Shown piece by piece: positions 1 to 5,353 of a stretch of DNA of 11,539 nucleotides. Position 1 is the first letter of the stretch. Every line of letters begins with the position of its first letter. The DNA lies in assembly GCA_900765705.1 (NCBI GenBank), contig CAAFSR010000389.1, positions 1 to 11,539 of the forward strand. The letters are read 5' to 3'. This DNA is from an uncultured Faecalibacterium sp. GTDB taxonomy: Bacteria > Bacillota > Clostridia > Oscillospirales > Ruminococcaceae. Below the pieces are notes generated by a model. It searched no databases. It saw nothing but the letters and a program-made list of their open reading frames with translations, and was not told the DNA's origin. The position numbers and the translations under genes are program-made.

Positions 1-499
1 CCAGCACCGCCGAGCCGATCTGATCCAGCACCGCGATGCCCAGCGCGACCCATACCAGCGGATGCAGCAGCCAGCCCGGCACAAGGGCGCACAGCCGCAG
101 CAGCAGCCCGTTGCCCCAAAGCACGGTCACCATGCCCAGCGCACCCCACAGCACCGAGTACCGCAGGCAGACGTAGCCGTTCAGGTTGAATTTTTTATCC
201 GAGTAGTCCCACCATTTGCGGTTGTGCAGCCGCTCCAGCAGTTTTGCGGTAAGCCACTCCACCACGGTAGCCGTAAGCATACAGGCCACGAACAGCGCCA
301 CAGGCTTTGTGCGCATATCCGCAAAACCCACCGCCATCAGGATGGCCGTAGTGCCGTACACAAAGCAGAACGGCCCCGCCGCCATACCGCGGTTTGCAAA
401 CCGCTTGCCACGGAAGGTGGCTGCCACAGTCTCCCCTACCCACCCAAGGAAGGAATAGACCAGATACAGCACACCCAGCGTGTAGAAATTCAGTGTCAT
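1..499 (-). CDS. Partial CmpB/DUF1113-like integral membrane protein
   Basis: This gene is complete at its N-terminus and runs off the left edge; about 166 codons are visible. It starts MTLNFYTLGVLYLVYSFLGW and is rich in hydrophobic segments. Motifs FLGWVGE, RFANRGMAAGPFCFVYG (residues about 33-49) and RKWWDYSDKKFNLNGYVCLRYS (about residues 95-116) match what I know of the family called putative ABC-transporter type IV (ABC_trans_CmpB, PF06541, formerly DUF1113). Members are multi-pass membrane proteins whose biochemical role is not established. The ATG at 499 is chosen because AGAAGGAGAGG lies about 8 bases upstream and a good promoter lies at 533-561. The overlapping open frame at 195-653 on the same strand is in another frame and looks like a shadow. 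Family assignment is from memory of the motifs and is fairly secure; function is not. Confidence 0.75.
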   Translation of the reverse strand, partial: MTLNFYTLGVLYLVYSFLGWVGETVAATFRGKRFANRGMAAGPFCFVYGTTAILMAVGFADMRTKPVALFVACMLTATVVEWLTAKLLERLHNRKWWDYSDKKFNLNGYVCLRYSVLWGALGMVTVLWGNGLLLRLCALVPGWLLHPLVWVALGIAVLDQIGSAVL

Positions 500-532
500 T
501 GCGCTTTCCTCTCCTTCTTGTTTTATGTTTTG

Positions 533-561
533 ATTGTACTCGCTTGCGCCGGTTTGTACAA
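533..561 (-). promoter_or_regulatory. Sigma-A-type promoter of the CmpB-like gene
   Basis: On the minus strand TTGTAC (556-561) and TACAAT (533-538) are separated by exactly 17 bases, a close match to the vegetative promoter consensus. It lies about 34 bases upstream of the ATG at 499, leaving room for a short leader with the ribosome binding site. Confidence 0.6.
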
Positions 562-623
562 GGGGCACGGAAAAATGTTACAATTGGCGTGCACGTTTCT
601 TTTATAAACACATCGTCCCCATC

Positions 624-660
624 AAAAAGAGCCGCTGCACAAACACGGTGCAACGGCTCT
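624..660 (-). terminator. Rho-independent terminator after fucO-like gene
   Basis: The arms AGAGCCGTTGCAC and GTGCAGCGGCTCT (minus-strand reading, 628-660) pair over 13 bases with one G-T wobble, and are followed on the minus strand by a T run (624-628). It begins about 20 bases after the stop codon at 681 and should end the fucO-like transcript before the CmpB-like gene's own promoter. Confidence 0.85.
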
Positions 661-680
661 CGGGATTCTTATTTTACAGC

Positions 681-1829
681 TTACAGCTGGCTCTTATACA
701 GCTCCACGATCTCCTCCACGCTGGTGTCGCGGGGGTTGCCGGGACGGCAGGCGTCTGCAAAAGCGGACTCTGCAAGGAACTGGATGTCCTCTTCCTTCAG
801 GATGCCGTGCAGGTTTGCGGGGATGCCCACATCTGCGCTCAGCTGCTTGACGGCGGCGATGGTAGCATCAGCGGCTTCCACATCGTTCATCTCGTCGATG
901 CCCACAACGCCCATGGCCTTGCCCACAGCGCGATAACGCTCGCCGGCAACGCTCTTGTTATACTCCAGACCCACCGGCAGCAGGATGGCGCAGGCCACAC
1001 CGTGCGGGGTGTCATACAGGGCGGACAGGCCGTGTGCCATGGAGTGCACGATGCCCAGACCCACGTTGGAGAAGCCCATACCGGCAATATACTGGCCCAG
1101 AGCCATGCCCTCGCGGCCTTCCGGGGTGTTCTGCACGGCACCGCGCAGGCTCTGGCTGATGAGCTTGATGGCCTCCAGATGGAACATATCGGAGATGACG
1201 CAGTGGCCCTTGGTGATGTAGCCTTCGATGGCATGGGTCAGCGCATCCATACCGGTGGCGGCGGTCAGGCCCTTGGGCATGGAGGACATCATATCGGGGT
1301 CAACGACAGCGATCTCGGGGATATCGTTGGTATCCACGCAGACGAACTTGCGCTTTTTCTCCACATCGGTGATAACGTAGTTGATGGTCACCTCAGCAGC
1401 CGTGCCGGCGGTGGTAGGCACGGCGATGGTGAACACGGCATGCTTCTTGGTGGGGGCAACACCCTCCAGAGAGCGGACATCCGCAAACTCGGGGTTATTG
1501 ATGATGATGCCGATTGCCTTTGCGGTATCCATGGAGGAGCCGCCGCCGATGGTCACGATGCAGTCTGCCTCGGCAGCCTTGAAGGCAGCCACGCCGTCCT
1601 GCACGTTGGCGATGGTGGGGTTGGGCTTGATCTCGCTGTAAACAGCGTAGGCAAAGTTTGCGGCATCCAGCAGATCGGTGACCTTTTTGGTAACGCCAAA
1701 CTTGATCAGGTCGGGGTCGGAGCAGACGAAAGCCTTCTTGTAACCACGGGCGGTCAGTTCGGGAACGATGTTCTCGATAGCACCGTGGCCGTGGTAGGAG
1801 ATGGTATTCAGAACAATGCGGTCAGCCAT
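681..1829 (-). CDS. fucO: Lactaldehyde reductase / 1,2-propanediol oxidoreductase (iron-containing ADH)
   Basis: The protein is 382 aa, the usual FucO length, and is similar to E. coli FucO along its whole length, with shared stretches such as NNPEFADVRSLEG, PTTAGTAAEVTINYVITD, DALTHAIEGYIT and GQYIAGMGFSNVGLG. FucO is a group III iron-dependent alcohol dehydrogenase that reduces L-lactaldehyde to (S)-1,2-propanediol with NADH, regenerating NAD+ during anaerobic fucose or rhamnose breakdown in the cytoplasm. The nucleotide-binding GGGS is at residues 95-98. The metal ligands expected from the family are all present: D195, H199, H262 and H276. The ATG at 1829 has GGAGG nine bases upstream. The gene has its own promoter and terminator, so it appears monocistronic; no fucose kinase or aldolase is nearby. 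A different alcohol substrate cannot be excluded, but orthology to FucO looks strong. Confidence 0.9.
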   Translation of the reverse strand: MADRIVLNTISYHGHGAIENIVPELTARGYKKAFVCSDPDLIKFGVTKKVTDLLDAANFAYAVYSEIKPNPTIANVQDGVAAFKAAEADCIVTIGGGSSMDTAKAIGIIINNPEFADVRSLEGVAPTKKHAVFTIAVPTTAGTAAEVTINYVITDVEKKRKFVCVDTNDIPEIAVVDPDMMSSMPKGLTAATGMDALTHAIEGYITKGHCVISDMFHLEAIKLISQSLRGAVQNTPEGREGMALGQYIAGMGFSNVGLGIVHSMAHGLSALYDTPHGVACAILLPVGLEYNKSVAGERYRAVGKAMGVVGIDEMNDVEAADATIAAVKQLSADVGIPANLHGILKEEDIQFLAESAFADACRPGNPRDTSVEEIVELYKSQL

Positions 1830-1888
1830 AATACATATCCTCCAAATCTGTTTGCAGCCGCCCTTCCGGCGGCGTTTCTCTACGTTTC

Positions 1889-1917
1889 AGCATAGCACAT
1901 CGTCAAAAAATATGCAA
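1889..1917 (-). promoter_or_regulatory. Probable fucO promoter with extended -10
   Basis: On the minus strand TTGCAT (1912-1917) and TATGCT (1889-1894) are 17 bases apart, with TGC directly before the -10 hexamer (extended -10 form). The predicted start lies about 55 bases upstream of the fucO ATG. Confidence 0.45.
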
Positions 1918-2019
1918 TGTAAAAATGTTTAAAATTTTAGCATATTTTTACACTTATATCCCAATTTCTGTTGCTTTTATCCATTTTGGGGCGCAATTAC
2001 GCCCAGCAAAAAACAATCC

Positions 2020-2048
2020 TTGCCAAATGGCCGTGCCTGTGTTATACT
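2020..2048 (+). promoter_or_regulatory. Promoter of tRNA-Thr
   Basis: TTGCCA (2020-2025) and TATACT (2043-2048) are 17 bases apart, and the predicted start is just before the mature tRNA 5' end at 2064. Element integration does not touch this promoter because recombination occurs in the anticodon-to-3' part of the gene. Confidence 0.65.
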
Positions 2049-2063
2049 ATCTTAGTAACCTTT

Positions 2064-2138
2064 GCTGGTGTGGCGCAATGGCAGCGCAACTGATTTGTAA
2101 TCAGTGGGTTGCAGGTTCAACTCCTGTCACCAGCTCCA
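2064..2138 (+). tRNA. tRNA-Thr (anticodon TGT), integration target
   Basis: A full cloverleaf can be folded by eye. The acceptor stem is GCTGGTG/CACCAGC, the D-stem GCGC/GCGC, and the anticodon stem ACTGA/TCAGT with loop TTTGTAA, giving anticodon TGT (2096-2098), which reads ACA threonine codons. The T-arm has loop TTCAACT, and the 3' CCA is encoded at 2136-2138. The gene is intact even though an element is integrated in it: bases 2064-2092 are chromosomal, while the repeated 47 bp from 2093 onward is shared with the element. The original downstream terminator now lies about 8 kb away at 10123-10162, and the element supplies a substitute at 2141-2197. Confidence 0.95.
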
Positions 2139-2139
2139 A
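2093..2139 (+). repeat. Left attachment site core (attL), 47-bp direct repeat
   Basis: This 47-base stretch is repeated exactly at 10071-10117. It covers the tRNA from the last base of the 5' anticodon stem strand through CCA plus one base. Identity stops on both sides (G before and G after here; C before and A after at the right copy), as expected for a site-specific integration duplication. An integrase gene lies near the other copy, which supports the reading. Confidence 0.93.
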
Positions 2140-2140
2140 G

Positions 2141-2197
2141 AAAAATCCTGCGATATACCGTTAGAATGACGGCGTGTATCGTGGGATTTTTGCTTTT
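2141..2197 (+). terminator. Element-borne terminator behind tRNA-Thr
   Basis: Arms 2142-2158 and 2174-2190 pair over 17 bases with three G-T wobbles, followed by TTTTTGCTTTT. It lies directly after the tRNA CCA and inside the element, so it replaces the chromosomal terminator displaced to 10123-10162 and would shield the element's left end from tRNA transcription. Confidence 0.75.
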
Positions 2198-2220
2198 ATA
2201 TGCGCTGCCAAATGCCCGGA

Positions 2221-2270
2221 AAGTGCGACAAAAGTGCGACAAATCCCACAAAACAGCATCTAGTGCGACA
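2221..2270 (+). repeat. Left-end integrase arm-type repeats (AAGTGCGACA)
   Basis: AAGTGCGACA occurs at 2221-2230 and 2232-2241 (11-bp period), and a third partial copy, AGTGCGACA, at 2262-2270. The same tandem pair in the same orientation occurs near the right end at 9944-9964. Short direct repeats inside both ends of an integrated element are the expected targets of the N-terminal arm-binding domain of this class of tyrosine integrase. The function is inferred. Confidence 0.6.
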
Positions 2271-2274
2271 GTGT

Positions 2275-2820
2275 GCGCCCCTGTTCTGTATGCCTTGCCC
2301 TATATCATACAGCTGTATAATGGGCTGCTATATGCCCCTGCTATGGGCTGGGTGTGTAGCGTTTCACATCCCACCTACCTATTCCCCCACTTATGGGGGA
2401 GCGGTATCTAATACCGACCCTATACACAAGGGTGTCTGTTAGATTGACAACCCTGACACAAAAAAGTGTCAGCATCGACACAAGCGGCGATGGGGTCAAT
2501 CTGCCTGACTGCACCGATCTGTGTAATCGGCTCAAAATTGAGCGGGTTTCGATGCCCTCAAAATTGAGTGTATTTCAATTACGACCCTTTGCCCGGTCTG
2601 CCTGATAGCACTATCACAATTCTGTGACCAGCCCGGCGGATTCCTGGCAGAGGATGCACCCACCTGTGAAGATGTCCCCACTTTTGGGGATATGCCCTCA
2701 CAAATACCGCCAGATGTGACGGCATTGCATGGGCTTCGCTTCTCGCTGCGTGGGATGCCTGTGCAAATGCGTGGGAAACAGGCTTTCGGGGTCTGGCAAT
2801 ATACTTTCATTACTGGGCAA
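2275..2820. other. Non-coding tract with dense inverted repeats (possible origin or recognition region)
   Basis: No convincing gene is seen here on either strand; the open frames lack ribosome binding sites and protein-like composition. Instead there is a run of short dyads: TCCCCCA-4-TGGGGGA (2383-2400), CGGTAT-3-ATACCG (2402-2416), ACCCT-7-AGGGT (2417-2433), CTGACAC-6-GTGTCAG (2453-2472), CATCG-10-CGATG (2473-2492), CTCAAAATTGAG twice (2531-2542 and 2557-2568), GATAG-2-CTATC (2604-2615), TCACA-4-TGTGA (2614-2627) and TCCCCA-4-TGGGGA (2675-2690). None carries a T run typical of terminators. A replication origin, transfer origin or packaging site are possible readings; the sequence alone does not decide. 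Confidence 0.5.
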
Positions 2821-2859
2821 AGAAAAAGCGCAGAACCCGCTAAAACAAGGCTCTGCGCT
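2821..2859 (-). terminator. Terminator of the 108-aa/78-aa operon
   Basis: On the minus strand AGCGCAGAGCC pairs with GGTTCTGCGCT (11 bp, one wobble) and is followed by TTTTCTTT. It sits 16 bases after the stop of the 78-aa gene. Confidence 0.85.
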
Positions 2860-2874
2860 GGTGTTATATGCTGT

Positions 2875-3111
2875 TTAGTGCTGGGGGCTGGGCTGGATGC
2901 CCAACAGCTTCATAATAGCAGGATAATCGCCCTCGTGCTGTTCAAGTTGCTTGCCTAACACTTCAATCTCCGGCTTGCTGCTCTGCGATACCCGGTCAAT
3001 CAGAGCGACCACAATATCAATCACTTCGGGGTGCTTCTGGGCTTTGGCTCGAATCAGGCTTGCGATCTGGCTAACTTCTGCGGTGCGCTCGGTGCTGTTC
3101 TGCTTGTTCAT
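2875..3111 (-). CDS. Hypothetical 78-aa protein
   Basis: A small soluble, mostly helical-looking protein starting MNKQNSTERTAEVSQIASLI; I do not recognise a family. The segment EVIDIVVALIDRVSQSSKPE looks like an amphipathic helix; there is no signal peptide or membrane span. The ATG has AAAGGA with about 10 bases spacing. It is the second gene of a two-gene unit: the 108-aa gene ends 51 bases upstream and a strong terminator follows directly. It lies at the end of the element next to attL, where satellites and small islands usually keep accessory genes. Confidence 0.7.
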   Translation of the reverse strand: MNKQNSTERTAEVSQIASLIRAKAQKHPEVIDIVVALIDRVSQSSKPEIEVLGKQLEQHEGDYPAIMKLLGIQPSPQH

Positions 3112-3162
3112 TTTGTACTGTCCTTTCTATATCTCGTGTTCGTGTACTCGTATATCTTGTGA

Positions 3163-3489
3163 TTATGCGTTCATCGGCTGGGTAAGGGATTCAGGGAAGA
3201 ACGATGCTTTATAGCTTGCATTGTCACCCTTGCTTGCGTAAATCAAGAGGACTTGGAAAGCGGCTTTTGCGCCGTGCAGAACTTCACGCCCCTGCTTCTT
3301 CCAGTCTGCCCACGTCCGGCATTCTTCTTCAATCCCGGCGGTCTGCTGGGCTTCTGCAATGCGCTGGGCGTTGATGGGTTCAGCCTTTGCGCTGTTCCAT
3401 GCCCGGTGCAGACATTCGGCAAATGTGCCGATGCCCTTGCGGAACAGCTTCCACGCCTTGCACATGATTTCATGCAGATTGTACGTCAT
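3163..3489 (-). CDS. Hypothetical 108-aa protein of mobile-element type
   Basis: The N-terminal half (MTYNLHEIMCKAWKLFRKG, then TFAECLHRAWNSAKAE) follows a pattern I associate with small proteins common in Firmicute plasmids and integrative elements, in which a K/R-AW-LF-K...F-ECLH-AW motif recurs. The C-terminal half contains TWADWKKQGREVLHGAKAAF, which loosely recalls the WxxLGRxVxxGxKAxF pattern of N-terminal ssDNA-binding regions in ArdC-type antirestriction proteins; this second similarity is weak. The ATG at 3489 has GAGGT seven bases upstream. It is the first gene of a two-gene operon whose leader (3490-3690) is long and structured. Function is unknown; host-defence modulation is only a guess. 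Confidence 0.7.
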   Translation of the reverse strand: MTYNLHEIMCKAWKLFRKGIGTFAECLHRAWNSAKAEPINAQRIAEAQQTAGIEEECRTWADWKKQGREVLHGAKAAFQVLLIYASKGDNASYKASFFPESLTQPMNA

Positions 3490-3628
3490 TTTTACTACCT
3501 CACTTTACAATGTGGGGCAGGGCTGTTATAATTGCCTTGCCCCTTTGGGTTTGCTCGGTGTTCTGGTTTGGCGACTAGCACCGGGCATTTTTCATATACA
3601 GCAGATGGGAGCGGGTTACATCGCTTCG

Positions 3629-3673
3629 CTAACTTTTCGTATTTGCTCTCCTGGTTCTTCCTTCGCCCTTCAT
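3629..3673 (-). CDS. Possible 14-aa leader peptide upstream of the 108-aa gene
   Basis: In the leader of the leftward operon an ATG at 3673 with AGGGAG eight bases upstream opens a 14-codon frame (MKGEGRTRRANTKS) closed by TAG. The predicted transcription start is just before this ribosome binding site, so the peptide would be the first thing translated, ahead of two hairpins and the 108-aa gene. A chance small frame is quite possible. Confidence 0.25.
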   Translation of the reverse strand: MKGEGRTRRANTKS

Positions 3674-3799
3674 CCGGTGAACTCCCTTGCTGTGATTATA
3701 GTATGCACTATTTAATAGTATATGTCTATTGACATGATGCACAATATTAAACAGTGTAAACCGTGCTATTTTGTACTGTTAAATTGTGTGCTTTTGTGG

Positions 3800-3811
3800 T
3801 ATACTGTTAAA
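3800..3811 (+). promoter_or_regulatory. Extended -10 promoter overlapped by putative RHH operator
   Basis: TATACT (3800-3805) with TGG immediately upstream is a good extended -10; there is no convincing -35. TACTGTTAAA (3802-3811) overlaps it and is repeated at 3774-3783. Such direct repeats fit autoregulation by the ribbon-helix-helix protein encoded 40 bases downstream; this is inference. Confidence 0.45.
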
Positions 3812-3849
3812 CAAGAAGAATCACCGATCTATGCGACAGAGGGCTTTAT

Positions 3850-4059
3850 ATGGTAACAGAAGCACGGAAAAGGGCTAACGCCAAATGGGATAAAGAAAAC
3901 ATGACTATTCTCGGATGCAGAGTAAAGAAAGACTACGCTGCCAGATTCCGGGCTGCTTGTGTAGCCGCCGGGACTACTCCAAACGCTGTACTGAAACAGG
4001 CGGCTGACGATTTCTTGAAAGAGCATCCAGCGGATGAAGATGCACCTGCGGAAGAATAA
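3850..4059 (+). CDS. Ribbon-helix-helix (Arc/MetJ-like) small DNA-binding protein
   Basis: The 69-aa protein has the basic N-terminus TEARKRANAKWDKENM followed by TILGCRVKKDYAARFRAACV and a second helix TPNAVLKQAADDFLKEH. That is a beta strand with two helices (residues about 18-60), as in Arc-type RHH repressors, and similar small proteins are common on Firmicute mobile elements. The acidic tail (HPADEDAPAEE) is outside the fold. The ATG has AGAGGG about 7 bases upstream. It lies alone on plus between leftward operons, with the 23-aa membrane peptide frame starting 13 bases after its stop. It may control its own promoter and possibly the divergent 108-aa operon. A role as the antitoxin partner of the peptide is conceivable but not shown. 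Confidence 0.75.
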   Translation: MVTEARKRANAKWDKENMTILGCRVKKDYAARFRAACVAAGTTPNAVLKQAADDFLKEHPADEDAPAEE

Positions 4060-4072
4060 GGGGGCTTGTGTT

Positions 4073-4144
4073 ATGGCTACTATTATCGGCTGTCTGCTTT
4101 TTGGATTTTGGTTCTTTCAAGCCTTGTTTAAGGCGAGTAAATAA
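4073..4144 (+). CDS. 23-aa single-span membrane micropeptide
   Basis: This frame starts MATIIGCLLFGFWFFQALF and ends in KASK: one hydrophobic helix with a short basic tail. The ATG is preceded by AAGGGGG at about 8-base spacing, and the frame begins 13 bases after the RHH stop, so it is very likely cotranscribed with it. A bidirectional hairpin terminator follows at 4201-4247. Small peptides of this shape occur as membrane-active toxins, lysis or exclusion peptides and as regulators of membrane proteins; I cannot choose between them. It is far below usual gene-finder limits, so it may be missing from standard annotation. The strong ribosome binding site is the main support. Confidence 0.5.
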   Translation: MATIIGCLLFGFWFFQALFKASK

Positions 4145-4200
4145 CCGCATGATTCCTAGAATCTCTGTTTCAAAAGGTATATAATTTTGTTGCAAAAATA

Positions 4201-4247
4201 TTCCCTGCATCTGACGTTCAAGCCGGGTGCAGGGATTCTTTGTTTTT
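4201..4247. terminator. Bidirectional terminator between converging units
   Basis: TCCCTGCA (4202-4209) pairs with TGCAGGGA (4228-4235). The plus strand continues ATTCTTTGTTTTT and the minus strand continues ATATTTTTG, so it can stop both the RHH/micropeptide transcript and the long leftward operon that ends at 4331. The remaining 4145-4330 sequence shows nothing else that I can support. Confidence 0.7.
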
Positions 4248-4330
4248 AGCTGGTTAGCCACGACTAATAAAGCCAACTAAAACACGGTTCATAAAAATGG
4301 CGTGATTTCGTCAAAATAAATCAATCTGGT

Positions 4331-4582
4331 TTATTCATCGTGTGCGGTCAGTTCGTCCTCGCTGATTGCTGCCTGCAAAGCTGCGCCAACGTCAAAAGCG
4401 TGGTCTTCGGCAATGTCCACAGCGTCAGAAATGGCAAGATACAGTTTGCCGCTGATGTCTTTATCCTGAATCTGCTGCAACAGATGAAAGCACTCGTGCA
4501 TCTTATCAATCAACAGCTTGTTGCTCTCTCGGTTGATGGTGTGATAGTACAAGGAACGGTTGTCAACGTGGTTAATGACCAT
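4331..4582 (-). CDS. Hypothetical 83-aa protein
   Basis: It starts MVINHVDNRSLYYHTINRES and looks helical, with an acidic C-terminus (ISEDELTAHDE) and pI clearly low. No family is recognised and there is no membrane span. The ATG at 4582 has AAAGGAG at about 10 bases. It is the last gene of the leftward operon, separated by 39 bases from the winged-helix-like gene. Position at the end of the replication-type operon suggests a phage-type accessory protein. Confidence 0.65.
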   Translation of the reverse strand: MVINHVDNRSLYYHTINRESNKLLIDKMHECFHLLQQIQDKDISGKLYLAISDAVDIAEDHAFDVGAALQAAISEDELTAHDE

Positions 4583-4621
4583 AATGTAAAAACTCCTTTT
4601 AATATGTGTGTATAGGGTGGG

Positions 4622-4957
4622 TCAAACTTCTTTAAGGGCGCACGGCGGGTCAAGCTGGGTCTGCCCGGCGCACTGCTTCAAAATATCGTCAGCAACCTTG
4701 ACTTTTTTGCCAAAAGAGCGCAACCGGGCAAGTTCTCTTGCTCTGAATCGTTGAATCTCCTGTCTGCCCTTCTCTCCCGGACTTGGTTTGAAGTATCCGC
4801 CGGGCTTTTCGGTAGTGTAAAGGACTAACAGCCCTTCGTTTAATTCCCTTGCGGCAATGGCTCGGCGCTCTCTGGGCGTTACTCCCAAAATACGGCAGAC
4901 CTCTGCGGCAGGGATTGCGTTTTCTTCGCCTTGCGGCACAATGTCATAGATTTTCAA
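4622..4957 (-). CDS. Small winged-helix-like phage-type protein
   Basis: This 111-aa protein begins (M)KIYDIVPQGEENAIPAAEV, continues with an HTH-like stretch CRILGVTPRERRAIAAREL and a turn with PGGYFKPSPGE (residues about 52-62), then a basic helix QRFRARELARLRSFGKKVK. The layout matches a family of short wHTH proteins frequent in Firmicute prophages (a helix-turn-helix followed by a G-YF-P wing), whose function I do not know. The start is TTG at 4957: GGAGGG lies at 6-7 bases spacing, and the preceding 45-aa frame ends in a TGA that overlaps it (TTGA), which suggests translational coupling. Confidence 0.7.
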   Translation of the reverse strand: MKIYDIVPQGEENAIPAAEVCRILGVTPRERRAIAARELNEGLLVLYTTEKPGGYFKPSPGEKGRQEIQRFRARELARLRSFGKKVKVADDILKQCAGQTQLDPPCALKEV

Positions 4958-5091
4958 AGAAATCCCTCCATTCTAAACGATGATGTGATATAATAGAGGG
5001 CGGGAACGATAGTAGCCATATTTTCCCGCTCTCGGCTGTCCTGTGTGCTGGTAACACATGGGGCAGCTTCTTTTTGTTTACGGCTATTCAT
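4954..5091 (-). CDS. Overlapping 45-aa ORF in the leftward operon
   Basis: This short frame starts ATG at 5091, overlapping the TAG of the zinc-protein gene by 8 bases, and stops with TGA at 4954-4956, overlapping the TTG of the next gene. GGAGAG lies about 7 bases before the ATG. The product begins MNSRKQKEAAPCVTSTQDSR and ends with a more hydrophobic part containing MATIVPALYYITSSF. Fitting exactly between two genes with overlaps on both sides, plus a ribosome binding site, argues that it is translated. I recognise no family. The alternative is a non-coding spacer with a hairpin (GAGCGGGAA... with TTCCCGC, about 4997-5033). Confidence 0.55.
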   Translation of the reverse strand: MNSRKQKEAAPCVTSTQDSRERENMATIVPALYYITSSFRMEGFL

Positions 5092-5353
5092 TTCTTCGCT
5101 CTCCTGTCGATGCGTTCAAAGCCCTGCTGTATTCTTCCTGCATCTCTGGTAAAATCCACTCCCACCACCACAGATTATTTGTGACTTCATACCGTCTGCA
5201 AGTGGGACACATGGTTAGCAGACCAAAGTACAGATTAGGGCTTGACCATTCAACAAGATAGTGACCGCTGCCGTTGCAGGTGGGGCAGGGACTGCCGCCG
5301 GGTGGGTGATTAAACCGCTTGATGTGCTGCAAGCGCAGTTCTCGCAACGTCAC
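5084..5353 (-). CDS. Small CxxC zinc-finger protein
   Basis: An 89-aa protein with two CxxC pairs: C23/C26 in CPTCNGSGH (the DnaJ-type zinc-knuckle sequence) and C49/C52 in CPTC, spaced about right to bind one zinc ion. A tryptophan-rich stretch NNLWWWEWILPEM follows. Small zinc proteins of this kind are common beside helicase loaders in phage replication modules; a role in DNA or protein binding is inferred. The start is GTG at 5353 with AGGGGG about 9 bases upstream; the frame overlaps the end of the preceding gene by 44 bases, an unusually long overlap, so a later start cannot be excluded. Confidence 0.65.
   Translation of the reverse strand: MTLRELRLQHIKRFNHPPGGSPCPTCNGSGHYLVEWSSPNLYFGLLTMCPTCRRYEVTNNLWWWEWILPEMQEEYSRALNASTGERRNE

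Larger units (their letters stand above)
3490..3849. promoter_or_regulatory. Divergent control region between 108-aa operon and RHH gene
   Basis: This 360-bp gap drives genes both ways. Rightward, an extended -10 (TGG then TATACT, 3800-3805) serves the RHH gene at 3850. Leftward, TATAAT (minus, 3695-3700) would give a leader of about 200 nt. Candidate operator repeats are TACTGTTAAA at 3774-3783 and 3802-3811 (28 bp apart, the second overlapping the -10), an inverted variant near 3747-3755, and the palindrome ACTATTTAATAGT at 3707-3719. Hairpins at 3514-3543 (10-bp arms) and 3553-3586 lie in the leftward leader. The sequence here is much more AT-rich than its surroundings. Promoters lack clear -35 boxes, so exact starts are uncertain. 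Confidence 0.5.

Noticed and set aside
195..653. 152-aa open frame on minus overlapping the CmpB-like gene
   Set aside because: The CmpB-like frame has conserved motifs and a proper start; this frame also crosses the fucO terminator.
534..1895. 453-aa open frame on plus, antisense to fucO
   Set aside because: It covers a well-conserved gene on the other strand, is Gly/His/Ala-rich as expected from GC-rich antisense, and has no ribosome binding site.
2221..2270. CRISPR-like short repeats
   Set aside because: Only two to three copies of a 10-mer with 1-20 base gaps, and a matching pair at the other end of the element; integrase arm sites fit much better.
2109..2411. 100-aa open frame starting inside the tRNA
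   Set aside because: It runs through the tRNA, a terminator and the arm repeats, with no ribosome binding site.
2532..2810. 92-aa open frame on minus in the dyad-rich tract
   Set aside because: Cys/Ser/Pro-rich composition without a ribosome binding site or recognisable pattern; the region looks non-coding.
3359..3715. 118-aa open frame on plus across the 108-aa gene and its leader
   Set aside because: No ribosome binding site, and its first half is antisense to a gene with good start signals.
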